A DNA stretch of 64,000 bases from Termitomyces sp. T153 (lineage: Eukaryota; Basidiomycota; Agaricomycetes; Agaricales; Lyophyllaceae): NCBI GenBank assembly GCA_018296165.2, contig JACKQL020000002.1:434001-498000 (forward strand), in the 5' to 3' direction. Positions 1 to 10,255 of the stretch are shown one piece after another; within the stretch, counting starts at the first letter, position 1, and the number at the start of each line of letters is the position of its first letter. The translations under genes and the position numbers were made by a program. Under the pieces are notes generated by a model. That model was given only the letters and a program-made list of their open reading frames with translations. It did no database searches and was not told where the DNA came from.

Positions 1-240
1 CTCCATGTAATGTATTTTTCATTCATTCCTAATGCATCAGTGATGTATTAATGTCATGCATTACTTTCATGCAGTACTCAATTTAAGTTATAGAGGATAA
101 TGCATTACATTTCTACTGTAATTACACAAAATGATGCATTAAAATGACAGGGTTGGCTGAAAGAAGTTGACAGATAGTGGAAGCTATTGACCCTGTGAAG
201 CAAACATGTGACTTCAAACAAAAAAACAAGGCCAAGGCTA
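1..240. other. Repeat-rich DNA, no gene seen
   Basis: AT-rich and nearly free of CpG, like the element that follows. I see no coding region. The last two bases (TA, 239-240) look like the target-site duplication of the Tc1-type element that starts at 241. Confidence 0.5.
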
Positions 241-314
241 CAGTGGCTTAAAAAACTGTCCCAATGTTTTATACTTTTTGAAAGATGACATTGGCATGAA
301 GGATTGGGAGTATT

Positions 315-517
315 CACTGCTGGCACTCAATTGTGTTTCCTTGGGAAAAAATCAAAAGGAAACCTGTTATGCCATTTCCTCTGTGGCAATTTCTGATGGA
401 AAAAGTCTTTGAACAAAGGAAATTTGCCTTTTTCTATAGTAAAAAGCTAGCAAAGAAACAGATGACAGGTTTCTTTGACTCTTTTTCCATTAGAAACATT
501 TTCTGGCCCCAGCAGTG
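315..517 (+). mobile_element. CACTG-terminated MITE, copy 1
   Basis: A 203 bp element begins CACTGCTGG and ends CCAGCAGTG, with the 3 bp direct repeat ATT on each side (312-314, 518-520). CACT-type ends with a 3 bp target duplication are the hallmark of CACTA/EnSpm elements, so this is probably a non-autonomous CACTA derivative. It is inserted inside the left inverted repeat of the Tc1 element: the matching right arm (about 1740-1765) runs straight through the site. The 61-residue open frame inside (333-518) is incidental. Confidence 0.8.
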
Positions 518-673
518 ATTTGAAATTCTGGTTAAATCATGTAAAATACTATGGCATCATGGCTACAAATTGCATTTTAGTTTATGTAATTTAAATCAAA
601 ACTCATGGAGTAATGGCCATTTTGAAACATTCACTCATTGGGACAGTTTTTTGAGCATCTCTAATTTTGGTAT

Positions 674-1495
674 TTAGTACTTTGTATGTCCTTCATTTGC
701 CTTGATAACTACTTGAATCCTTCTAGGCATGCATTCTATCAATCTTTGGCATACCTCTGCTGGTATCCATCCCATTCCTCTGCAACCCTCTCCTATAATT
801 TGTGCACACCATAAGGAGGTGTTCAATACTGCCTAAGCTGCTCCTTGAGGTACTCCCAAAGGTGTTCAATAGAGTTAAGATCAGGGGATTGGGCTGTCCA
901 TCAGAAGATATCAAAGTTGTTGTCTTCAAACCACTTGTTAGCCCTCTTGGAATTGTGTTTGGAGTCATTGTCTTGTTGAAAGTAGCAGGCACCCTCTTCC
1001 ATCTCCAACTTTTCAAACCTGTCCTTTGCTCTGTCATCCAAAATTTCACAGTACTGCTCTGCATTCATGATCCCCACCACCTCTACCAGCTTTCCTACCC
1101 CATTTCAATACAAATAGCTCCATACTATGAGATTATTCTCTCCTTCATGTTTCACAGTAGGTGTAGTGGTTTGGTTTGAAATGCCACACATACTGCTTCC
1201 CATCCAACCCAATTATGTTAATCTTGTAAATGATGTTGTTAATAATATTGATGGCCTGAACAGCTGTATCAAGTCTTCCAATTGAGATTTGTCAAACAAT
1301 AGCCTGTTTATCATGTGGAGTAAGCTTAGCTGGACAGCCTCCAGGATGGTTTTCCTTGTCTACCTCCAGCTCTCTACCAATCCTATCAATAGTAGACTTC
1401 CCTAGACTGGTTTGAGCTTCAATCTAATACAGAGAATACCCTTGAGCAAGAAGAGAAGCAATAGTAGAGCATTGTGCAAGAGAAGTAGCTTTCAT
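674..1495 (-). pseudogene. Tc1/mariner DDE transposase pseudogene
   Basis: Read on the minus strand, the expected order of the family is present. First comes a helix-turn-helix part (QTSLGKSTIDRIGREL), then PGGCPAKLT, then GIMNAEQYCEILDD. The second catalytic Asp sits in QQDNDSKHNSK, followed by TAQSPDLNSIEHLWEYLK with the last acidic residue. The end is IPAEVCQRLIECMPRRIQ and GHTKY then a stop, the classic Tc1 C-terminus. In-frame stops interrupt it, for example TGA immediately before the WTAQSPDLN motif and stops in the N-terminal half, and the reading frame shifts in the middle. It cannot make an active enzyme. Confidence 0.88.
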
Positions 1496-2251
1496 GATGG
1501 TGGTTGAAGGTCAAGATGTGGTTCAACTTGAACCACTCCCAAGTATAACCAAATATGGTCACATGACTCCATTGATATTCTCATATGCAACTTACTCTTA
1601 TTTCTGACTATAAACCTGCAAAGTTGAAGATGCTCAAAAAACTGTCCTAGTGAGTGAATATTTTACAACTCCATCAGCTTTGATTTAAATTACATAAACT
1701 AAAATGCAATTTGTAGCCATGATGCCATAGTATTTTACATGATTTAACCAGGATTTTCAATACTTCCAATCCTTGATGCCAATGTCATCTTTCAAAAAGT
1801 ATAAAACATTGCAGCAGTTTTTTGAGCCACTGTACATATCTCACCATCTATGGCCCATTGTATTGTGTGTTTGTGATTTTTCTGACTTAGATTGCCCTTC
1901 TACCCATGTAGTTTTACACCTCCTACCTGTTTTTTTATAAACTCAAATATCATCAATGAAATTCATGGTGTCATGACTAAATCTGTGATCACACAAAGAC
2001 TTCATGCACATCTGGTACTTCATTTTATGATTGTGCCACCTTTTATTTTCAGAAAAACAGACAAAGACTGTCTCTTCAAGCAAGATGAACAGGTTTTGAT
2101 ACCTAGTGAGCATTAAATTAAAATTTGACGCATTAATCAGTAATTGTAAGTTGAGTTGAGTTGACACTTTTCGTACTTATGACATGTAGGCCCCAAGCCA
2201 GCAGAATCCATCCATTCAGACATAGAAAGACTTGGTTTGAAGAGCTTGAAG

Positions 2252-2454
2252 CACTGCTGGGGCCAGAAAATGTTTCTAATGGGAAAAGAGTCAAAGAAAC
2301 CTGTCATCTGTTTCTTTGCTAGCTTTTTACTATAGAAAAAGGCAAATTTCCTTTGTTCAAAGACTTTTTCCATCAGAAATTGCCACAGAGGAAATGGCAT
2401 AACAGGTTTCCTTTTGATTTTTTCCCAAAGAAACACAATTGAGTGCCAGCAGTG
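2252..2454 (-). mobile_element. CACTG-terminated MITE, copy 2 (inverted)
   Basis: An almost identical inverted copy of the 315-517 element. It has the same CACTGCTGG/CCAGCAGTG ends and the 3 bp direct repeat AAG (2249-2251, 2455-2457). The two insertions have different target sites, so they are independent transposition events rather than a segmental duplication. Confidence 0.8.
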
Positions 2455-2462
2455 AAGCAGCC

Positions 2463-3730
2463 AAATGGCAAGGTATCATTGCTCGCAGCCAATAGTGTTT
2501 CCCAAGGAAATACTGAGAAAGAAACCTGTTAAGTTTTACCATTTCTAGACAGTGCATTTCCAATGGAAAAAAGGCTCCAAACCATGGGAAAAGGCTTTTT
2601 CCAAAGGAAGAATCTGTCAAACAAATGGTATGATTTCATTTTTCATTCTTCCGATGGAAACCGGTTCCAGTGCCAGCTATGTAGAGGCCTCGGCCTTGTT
2701 TTTGTCCGACAAGTCTGTACCGGCAATTTCCGGAAGTCACATAGTTACCAGGTCACAATTCTCTGTCTCGTAATTCCCCAATCTAAGCTCTTATTCTCGA
2801 TCCCTCTGTTTTTTCGGGTCTTTATCCTTCAATTTCTAATGCCATCCGCGCATAAAACGACGACGTCCACCGCCTTCGCATCAACACGACGAGCTTGTTA
2901 TACATGCATGATTGGACGTAAGGTACGTATTTCCCAAGTCGCGCTTGGGCGTTCGCCTTTTACCGACGTCAAATCATCACAGAAATGCGAAGGGCAAACC
3001 GATGAGCACGGCAGATGTGCGACTTGTGTTCGTTTGAAGCTAAAGTGCCTTGGCTCTGGTGAAAAGCCTCCTGAGTGGCTCAGGGTGAGTTGCCCTAGCA
3101 AGTGATCGATTGCTCAGTACCACATTGAGCTGATCATTCCTAATCCATAACTCAAGAGCAAAGCCGCTCTTGCTGACTTTCGTAAAAAATTCTACTCTTT
3201 CCTTGCTTCCCAAGGCATAGTCGTAGATCACTCTGGGAAAGCACATTACAGGTCTTCGTTGCCGGGCCGTGGTCAGCAATATCATGCTACGGCTCCCACT
3301 CGGTCTACAATGACGCCGTCCACGTCCAACAACGGTGTTTTTATGCACCAGAACGTTCCTTACAATCGTCGCACTTTCTTAGCTCATTTATAACACTTCA
3401 CCAAATAGAACGATTGATTCTGAGGCCGAAGGACCTATCCGTGAATAAAAAACACTTTGATCATGCCGAGGGCCAACAGAAGTTACTTGACAAGCCCCTT
3501 TGACTTTTGGTTATTCGAAGAGTGGTTACTCATGTAAAATTAATCAACATTACTTCCTCCATGAGTTGTCGCATACTCATCGAGAGAGCTGAAGAAACTG
3601 ATTTTACAACATGCACTCGTTGAGAAGTCTTGATACAAGCTGAACTAGAAAATCACTGGTGTCAGCATCTGAGTCATCAAATGTGTCCGGATAACATTTC
3701 GTCGGACTGGTAATGTAGCTCTGAGAAGAT
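2463..3730 (+). repeat. Left arm of a 1.25 kb inverted duplication
   Basis: This segment returns in reverse orientation at about 14476-15700. It covers a degenerate MITE-like stretch (about 2480-2680), the promoter and coding exons of a Zn2Cys6 protein, and about 330 bp beyond it. The two arms differ by scattered substitutions and small indels. A third, more divergent relative lies at about 33000-34090. Confidence 0.85.
2839..3393 (+). CDS. Zn2Cys6 DNA-binding domain protein, truncated copy 1
   Basis: Three exons: 2839-2922, 2983-3084 and 3157-3393. Joined, they read through a fungal Zn(2)Cys(6) binuclear cluster, CYTC-MIGRKKC-EGQTDEHGRC-ATC-VRLKLKC, with all six cysteines. The first intron splits the cluster between the third and fourth conserved basic residues. 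After the finger comes the EWLR motif and an FxSFLASQGIV segment common in Agaricomycete Zn2Cys6 proteins. Such proteins usually bind DNA as transcription factors. The frame ends early, at a TAA at 3391, because about 260 bp present in the related gene at 33123 are missing. Decayed kinase-linker sequence follows at once (3375-3480). Probably a relic or a short DNA-binding peptide. Confidence 0.6.
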
Positions 3731-3939
3731 CGAAACTTCAAAAGCTTCAAAACTTGCTTCAAAATACAATGGGAATTGATGTGTCCATACATTGGGCCTT
3801 GGAGTGTACAGGGAAACAGATGGATACTTTCTCTTTTCAAATGGCTTGCTTGCCTTAAGTGTCGTACGATTATTAGACAAGGGGCTTAATGTTATGAAAA
3901 TAGCTGTAACTACCTTCGCCACAACATGTACGTATTGAC
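3394..3939 (+). pseudogene. Decayed kinase-linker exon and spacer
   Basis: From about 3375 to 3480 the plus strand, with stops ignored, reads like the linker exon of the kinase gene at 33123: ITLHQIERLILR here against ITLRQIERLISR there, and QQKLLDK against AQKLLDM. It is the remnant of a kinase that once followed this Zn2Cys6 copy. The rest, up to 3939, belongs partly to the inverted duplication (to about 3730). I recognise no other gene in it. Confidence 0.6.
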
Positions 3940-5456
3940 GTGGTGACCTCTCTTCTGAGGATCACTCTAGGAAGCCGAAAAAAGGAATCGCTGTCAGTCG
4001 GCCCGAGTCGTCGAGGAAACAACTCTGAGTCGTCCTTTATTACCCGTTTCCTCATCTGCCTCAAATCAGTAGTCTCGTCCCACCATAGTATGCCCAGTCA
4101 GACATTGATCGAATGCCTTGACCACCCGCCTGTATCTGAGTCGCTCGAGCGCGACAATCCGCAATCAAGATCAGACGTTCTCTACGCGTTCTACGAGGTA
4201 AGTCACATCACATTCATGGTATTTGACGATCATGTCAAACAGCTACCACGACAGCAGTCAGTCGGCCACCAGCCTGATGGGCTCATTCAGAGACTCCGTC
4301 TGTATCGGCTCCCACTACAAGCCGCTTTGGCGACATCATTAATCCCTTCTTATATGTTGCGAGGCCGGGACTTCAATATACATGTACTGGACAAAGGCGC
4401 GCCTATGATAGGATCAGGTGGCTCAGCAAATGTATTCCTATATAGAACCGGGAGGGGCGCCGTAGCAGTAAAAAAATTCTTGTATTCAAAATCTCACGCT
4501 AGAAAGGTTAGTATAGTGGCTCGAATAAGGGAACTGATTTCTAACCCAATTATCCATACAGACCTTCATCAAAGAGGCTATGTTTATTAGTTCCCTGCGC
4601 CACCAAAATGTTATTTCGTTCCTCGGTGCTATTGATAACGTCACTGGATTTGCAATAATAACTCCATACCTCAGGAATGGAGATTTACCTAACTTTTTGA
4701 GAAAAAATCCCAGCGCAAACAGACTAAAGATGGTACGCTTCGCATTAGATCATGATTGAGGTCTAAATTCATGACTTGCAAAGGCTGAAGGGATCGCATG
4801 TGGCCTAAGCCATCTTAAACTTTGTGGGGTTATACATTCAGACATCAAAGGAGTGAGCTAACCGTATACCCTCATCATTCACGTATTGACTTTTTTTCAG
4901 ACGAACATCCTTGTCAACGATGATCACGTTCCAGTCATCTCGGATTTCGGGCTCGCCGAATACGAGGGCTATGAGATTGGTTTCGACGGACGCGATGAGT
5001 TTACTGACACACGGTATGGTACGATACGAGGTCTGCCCTTTTTTATCTTATACTGATACTGAAAATAGGCTCCGACGCTGGAACTTATCGTTACATGGCT
5101 CCGGAGCGATTATGCCCAGAGGCGGGCAAATCAGCACGACCAACTTTTTCGAGTGACGTTTTTTCATTCGGAATGGTCTTGTACGAGGTAAGCTGGACGT
5201 GGCTGTGGTATTTATGCTGCGTTTTCCGACGAGAGAAATCGAGCAGATCTATACTGGTAGAATCCCGTATTCTGAGTCAACCGACTACCAAGCAATGGTT
5301 CTGATCGTCAAAGGTAGTCATCCTGTTTGGGATGCGCAGATACCAGACCAGATTTGGTCTCTGGCGCTAGGCTGCTGGACTGAGAAACCTTCCGATCGAC
5401 TTACAGTCGACGAGGTAGTGGACTATCTCTCGGCTTTCATGCAACGTAAGATGTAA
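3940..5456 (+). CDS. TKL-type protein kinase (K1)
   Basis: A Ser/Thr or Tyr-like protein kinase of the Agaricomycete TKL group. Joining exons across short introns gives the standard order: glycine loop GSGGSANVFLY, VAVKKF with the ATP-binding Lys, LRHQNVISFLG, catalytic loop HSDIKGTNIL (Asp kept, Arg of HRD replaced by Ser), SDFGLAEYEG with the Mg-binding DFG, GTYRYMAPERL and SFGMVLYE, then the C-lobe end IWSLALGCWTEKPSDR before a TAA at 5454. Introns lie near 4510-4560, 4733-4784, 4854-4900, 5031-5067 and 5188-5246. The start is uncertain: ATG 3940 and ATG 4090 are in the same frame, and a 45 nt intron near 4198 may remove 15 codons. It follows a Zn2Cys6 fragment in the same orientation, but I find no clean junction joining them. 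Confidence 0.8.
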
Positions 5457-5822
5457 CCTCAATTTTAATAGCACAAATATGGAACTGAATACTTTGCCCA
5501 ACTTACGAACGAGTCAACAAGGGAAAGATACGTGGTCCTCAGGTGATTTGATCGCCTGCGGGCCACGTAATTTTGCCTTGCTGCATCTAAGTCGTCCTAG
5601 GTTTGCCTGAGGATTCGGAACATTCAAGAACACGTCCAATTAGTAAGTACACCTTCAAAGGTCCAGGAGTCAGATACCATCCCCACGCCCATAAAAGCCT
5701 GTGGCATTGAGAAGCCAAGTCATAGCATATCATATCATTGCGACATAAATAATGATTCCATGGATACATATATAGAAAGAGTGACAACAAGTAGAAAGTG
5801 AAAAGATGGAGTGACAGCCCGA
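5457..5822. other. Convergent 3' spacer
   Basis: Short region between the 3' ends of the K1 kinase (plus) and the F-box gene (minus). It can only hold untranslated ends and I see no further gene. Confidence 0.6.
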
Positions 5823-7382
5823 TCACGTCGCAGCCAGCTGTTGCTCTTCATCAGGACTAAGCCACGAGATCAGCGGAAACACCTCTTGCGCAAGCCTCTT
5901 TGTATTCATCGTGTCCCACTTTGATGTCTGATACCAGTGACTCGGCATAGTAATGACCAGCGAATCAAGGGGCTTGTATACCTTTGAACCGCCCAACCTC
6001 TGCCATAGAAAATGTTGTAAGATCTTATACCTCGTATCCGTAATCTGCAAGAACGTCAACTTTGGAACAGGGAACTTTGGTGGGTGAGCCTGGACGCGTC
6101 TTTTAACACGATTCAACGCATCGAGAGTGACGAAGTCGGAGTCATATATCGCGAGGAAATTCAGGTTCTCGAGACGGCAGAAGAAGTCGATTGCGATGTC
6201 CATACGGTCAGTTAGGAGCTCGGGTGTGGGAGAGGGCATGGGACACAGTGCGATGTGGCGTAATTTCATCTCGGTGAGTTGGCTAAGGGGGAAACGACTG
6301 GCAATGACGGCAAAGAGATCAGTGATACCTGCGTCGAAGTCAGAGTCCTTCCAACGGTCGGTAGGGTGGAGATATTCGCGGCGGCTATCACATATCATCA
6401 GAACTCGAAGATTCGGGACCTCGATGGCGTTGATAAGGGATATGACCTCAGAGGTGTGGGTAAACCCGAATTCAATCAACTCGAGGTTTGGTAAGGGAAT
6501 TACTTCGGCGTCGTAAGCATCAGGAGGAAGTGCCACCGAAAGCATGAGTCTCTCAAGAGAGTGTGCATTGGCCCTGAGAATACGCATTAGGGCGGGCGCG
6601 GAGGGGCGCCACTTGAGAGGAATCATCTTGATTTCTAGCATAACCAAATTGCTTGGAGAGAACCGAGACCAATGATGTGGTACGGCGTGCAGTGAAACAG
6701 ATCGCAGATTAGGATACAAAGATACGCAATGTTCGTTGGATGGATGGAGAAGAACTGAATGCGCGTGGACTTCCTCGTCCTCAAGATCCTCGTCGTCAAC
6801 ACCCCAGCTCTGGTCATATATACTCAGTACATCCCAGTGGGCCAGCATCGGCATGGCGACATCCTTCAAACTGCTCAAGATACTGGCAGTAGATTGGTAT
6901 TCGTCAACCACCAACATTAAGCTCTTGATCCTATGGGCATGTATACGAAGCGCCTGAGACAACTCATGGAGCCTGGCATGAAATTCGGGAAGACTATCCG
7001 CGTACGCATTCTCCTCTCCCTCATGGCGTAGATAAGAGTATATGGCGATATCAATCGTAAGCAGACAACCTTTGGACCGCATGAGGAACGTCTTGACGCG
7101 TTTGATCTCGTGGTCGAAAGAGACCGTCGTGAGGTCCAGGACTTCGTACGTGCGAATGGTTGACCAGAGGGTTGGGGAGTTCACTACGCAATCGCGCCAG
7201 CGTGTGCAAACCCTGGAGAGGAGGATGGGCATAATTTGTACAGCGTCCCAAGCTAATACAAGAGTTTCAAATATTGCTAAGAGGATGTCGATAGGGATTT
7301 CGGAAATGGGAGAGGCCGCCACCGCTTGTTGTGTTACCACTGGACTCAGCGACGGAGGGGGGACAGTCGACGGGGAACTCAT
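5823..7382 (-). CDS. F-box domain protein
   Basis: A single uninterrupted frame of 519 codons, unusual in this intron-rich window. Residues about 27-75 hold an F-box-like motif: ISEIPIDILLAIFETLV, then VCTRWRDCVVNSPTLWSTI. This is the pattern of the large Agaricomycete F-box family that recruits substrates to SCF (Skp1-cullin) ubiquitin ligases. The rest is leucine-rich with repeated L-x-L spacing (for example NLRSVSLHAVPHHW and NLELIEFGF), consistent with an LRR-like substrate-binding part. The N-terminus before the F-box is Pro/Ser/Val-rich. The substrate cannot be told from sequence. Confidence 0.85.
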   Translation of the reverse strand: MSSPSTVPPPSLSPVVTQQAVAASPISEIPIDILLAIFETLVLAWDAVQIMPILLSRVCTRWRDCVVNSPTLWSTIRTYEVLDLTTVSFDHEIKRVKTFLMRSKGCLLTIDIAIYSYLRHEGEENAYADSLPEFHARLHELSQALRIHAHRIKSLMLVVDEYQSTASILSSLKDVAMPMLAHWDVLSIYDQSWGVDDEDLEDEEVHAHSVLLHPSNEHCVSLYPNLRSVSLHAVPHHWSRFSPSNLVMLEIKMIPLKWRPSAPALMRILRANAHSLERLMLSVALPPDAYDAEVIPLPNLELIEFGFTHTSEVISLINAIEVPNLRVLMICDSRREYLHPTDRWKDSDFDAGITDLFAVIASRFPLSQLTEMKLRHIALCPMPSPTPELLTDRMDIAIDFFCRLENLNFLAIYDSDFVTLDALNRVKRRVQAHPPKFPVPKLTFLQITDTRYKILQHFLWQRLGGSKVYKPLDSLVITMPSHWYQTSKWDTMNTKRLAQEVFPLISWLSPDEEQQLAAT

Positions 7383-7977
7383 TCTATAGTTATCGACCTC
7401 ATTAGTCAGTCTTTATGGTTAAATCTCAAAAAACCTACGTCGTGATTGAACAAAGGTTGAATAGTCAAGGATGTACGCCAAGAGTTCACTCGCAGGAGAG
7501 GATAAGGATATAATAAGAGCCCTCATTCAGAGAATGCTAGGCATTTATACCAGAAGTGGCCGGATGTAAACGCATTGTCCCAGTTAGAGAGGACAGTGGT
7601 AGCACTTTTGACTTGCCGCCATTCCATTGTCGTCATGTCAGACCTTCCAGAATCCTGGCCGTCCTCGTTTTGGGTGAACAGTGACGAATTATGATAAAGG
7701 CCTCTTGCAAGTCAGTTATTCTTTCGTAACCATTGACGTGATCTGTAATGTTAGGTAGCGTTTCGAAGCTTGTTTTGATCAACCGGTTCCGACAACCATT
7801 CAAAAAGTTAAATTGGCTCCAGATTTTCTCTCCCAAAGAACCCTAAACAAGGCGTCAAGACAAGCGGAGAACCTGAGTAGCATAGATTAGCAGAGGTCTT
7901 TGCAAAAGGAAGGACATGGGCGTTTCTTGCTCGTGGTACAGGAAGACTACGGAATCAGGGAAAAAAGACCAAAATTA
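7383..7977. other. Intergenic, promoter side of F-box gene
   Basis: About 600 bp upstream of the F-box gene and downstream of the tRNA gene on the minus strand. No coding region or repeat is recognised. Confidence 0.5.
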
Positions 7978-8060
7978 TGGGGGCACCGCGGATTGAACGC
8001 GGGACCTTCAGAAATGATGAAAGCTTCAGTCTGCTGCTCTCCCAACTGAGCTATGCCCCC
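7978..8060 (-). tRNA. tRNA-Phe (GAA) with 11 nt intron
   Basis: On the minus strand the sequence folds as a tRNA: acceptor GGGGGCA pairs with TGCCCCC, the D arm is GCTCAGTTGGGAGAGC, and the T arm is CCGCG-TTCAATC-CGCGG. The anticodon loop is CTGAAG, giving anticodon GAA (Phe), followed by an intron of about 11 nt after position 37, the usual place for eukaryotic tRNA introns. The segments AGCTCAGTTGGGAGAGC and CAGACTGAAG match yeast tRNA-Phe closely. The first anticodon-stem pair (27-43) is a G-A mismatch. Confidence 0.92.
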
Positions 8061-8362
8061 ACGTGGACAGGCTACGTGTTATGATGTATATAGTGTCTCT
8101 ATGGAAAATCATACAGATAGAAGATGACAATAATGATACAGACATGAGGCTGGCTCATGGTACAAAGGAGAAGCTGTACATAGTACGCGGGTCTAAATAC
8201 CATAGTCTTGGTCTTGTAAGTTATAAGTGGGTACGCCGCGGAACAGCCAGAAGATCGGCAAATGCCGATCACTTTGGAAGAAGTAGAACTTTAATCTGAC
8301 CTGGTTGTTTTCTTCAAGCACACCCTTTCTCGCCGACTTCCTCAAGACACGAACGACCGAAA

Positions 8363-9643
8363 ATGGTGAGCATTCCACATTCGCGAGGACGGGCTCTAGC
8401 ATCGGCGGTTTGAAGTCTCTCAAACGACGCATTATGAGATGGATGGCAAGTCTTTTCTTTGGATTACCTTGACGGACTAACTTACAGACCTTTTAGAACT
8501 GCCCCAGCAATGCAAGATATTGACTCTGTGGTCTATATTTTGAGTAGTCCTGAGCCTCCAGGCCATGATGGACTTTATGCTGGGTCGTGCTCACTTTGAA
8601 TGGAGTACGACGCTAGAGCTCCGAGGCGCAATGTCAACTATATCTAGTTCCATTGCTGACTTCGTCTCAATGACCAGCCCAAGGCCAAATCCGGAACTGG
8701 AAAGAAGCCCGCTGCTGCGCCTTTCGGCGCCAGCAAGGCCACCAAGGCCAAAAAGAACCCTCTCTTCGAAGCTACCCCCAAGAACTTTGGTATTGGTGAG
8801 TTTGCATGACTTTTCGGTATTTCATTTTGCTTGACAATCCTGAAGGCCAGGACATTCGCCCTACCACTGACCTTACCCGCTTCGTCAAATGGCCTGAATA
8901 CGTCCGCCTCCAGCGCCAGAAGGTCATCCTTAACCAGCGTCTCAAGGTTCCTCCTGCAATCGCCCAGTTCTCTCATACCTTGGACAAGAACACTGCTACT
9001 CAGTTGTTCAAGCTTCTGAACAAGTACCGCCCGGAGTCCAAGGAGGAGAAGAAGGCTCGTCTTGAGGCTGCTGCTACTGCGGCTGCTGAGAATAAGGAGG
9101 CCAAGGTTGGTGTATATTTGCATTTTTTTCATTCTTGTATTCACCGGAGATGTTATAGGACTCGAAGAAGCCTCTCTTCGCTAAGTACGGTCTCAACCAC
9201 ATTGTTGCCCTCGTCGAGGCCAAGAAGGCTTCCCTTGTTGTCATTGCCCATGATGTCGACCCCATCGAGCTCGTCGTCTTCCTTCCCGCTCTTTGCCGCA
9301 AAATGGGCGTCCCCTACGTAATTGTCAAGGGCAAGGCTCGTCTCGGTACCGTCGTCCACAAGAAGACTGCCGCCGTTGTCGCTCTCCAGGAAGTCAAGAG
9401 CGAGGACCAGCGCGACCTTGCCACCCTCGTTTCTGCTGCCAAGGCCAACTTGTATGCCGACCTTTACTCATCTTTTGTGCTAGAGTCGCTGACGATGCTG
9501 TGTTCCTTAGCTCCGATAAGTATGAGGAGCAACGCCGTCAATGGGGTGGAGGTATTCGTGGTAACAAGTCTACCGCCAAGCTCCGCAAGCGTGTCAAGGC
9601 TTCTGGCCAGAGCGTGTCTGCGGCCGCTGTTAACAAGCTCTAA
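8363..9643 (+). CDS. RPL8: 60S ribosomal protein eL8 (L7a/L8)
   Basis: Large-subunit ribosomal protein of the eL8 / L7Ae family, which binds rRNA on the 60S particle. Exons: 8363-8365 (only the ATG), 8678-8795, 8846-9105, 9159-9451 and 9511-9643, giving 268 residues, the normal size. Diagnostic segments are [34 protein letters not shown], the L7Ae RNA-binding core [38 protein letters not shown], and the [13 protein letters not shown] tail. Codon choice is strongly C-ending (GTC, AAG, CGT/CGC), as expected for a very highly expressed gene and unlike its neighbours. The first exon holds just the start codon and is followed by a 312 nt intron, the longest in the gene. The symbol follows yeast naming. 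Confidence 0.95.
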
Positions 9644-10255
9644 GCTCGTTATGATGTGGTCGGTGAATGATTCAAAAGATGGGTGGATTCGCTGGACAGT
9701 CTGCTTTATCATCGTATCGTCATGTTGTAGTGTTTATGATATGCTACTATGAGCCGACCGGCATCATGCTTTTTATGCAGTGCGCCTTGCATGTTGTCGG
9801 GATTATTTATTTTCTTTGTTTGGCAAGGTTTCTGTGGACGGTAGCAGAGGTTTGAAGCTGGTGTAAGCCTGCTGTCAGGCTTTTAGAATCAAGTGTGATT
9901 ATGAGAAGTTCTACACATGTAAATACATTCTTAAGTCCTTTTAGCGGGAATGCATATATTTTGAACACCATTCCTTCAATGCGCCTGATTCCCATTCCTT
10001 TCGGTTACAAATGTCAGTTGGGCTCATGACGTCTGTCAGCACTTGACAGATAGCTTTTTATCTTCTGAAGACCAACAGTGGCCGAAGGAAGGACCGTACA
10101 ACCGTCGCAAGTCATTCCGACCTGATGCGCCAACTCGTTGAGGATGGTTCACGCCGGAATGAATTCCTCTAGCCAGTGCTCATCGAACATTAGTGTATTC
10201 ACGGATTGCGGGGTATGGCTGATATACAACATTGTTACACAATATTGTAACGTAT
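9644..10255. other. Convergent 3' spacer
   Basis: Lies between the 3' ends of the eL8 gene (plus) and the AAA ATPase gene (minus). No gene or repeat seen. Confidence 0.5.

Larger units (their letters stand above)
241..1832. mobile_element. Dead Tc1/mariner-type DNA transposon
   Basis: The left end reads CAGTGGCTTAAAAAACTG and the right end is its near-perfect inverse (CAGTTTTTTGAGCCACTG), with TA on both sides (239-240 and 1833-1834), the normal Tc1/mariner target duplication. The terminal inverted repeats are long: the left one covers roughly 241-660 and contains a 203 bp insertion, the right one about 1618-1832. Each arm has an inner partner motif, ACAGTTTTTTGAGCATC near 640-660 and its inverse near 1627-1650. 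A broken transposase lies between them on the minus strand. Confidence 0.85.

Noticed and set aside
333..518. Open frame of 61 codons, nearly repeated on the minus strand at 2137-2436
   Set aside because: Both lie inside copies of the CACTG MITE. Identity comes from the repeat, not from a conserved gene.
802..1179. 125-codon plus-strand frame
   Set aside because: It is the complement of the Tc1 transposase remnant on the minus strand.
2839..5456. Single Zn2Cys6-K1 fusion gene
   Set aside because: The Zn2Cys6 frame ends at a TAA (3391), the linker exon behind it is decayed, and K1 belongs to a different kinase subtype. No in-frame splice path was found.
8366..8677. Possible box C/D snoRNA in the first eL8 intron
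   Set aside because: ATGATGG and CTGA strings occur, but I found no pairing terminal stem and no guide match.
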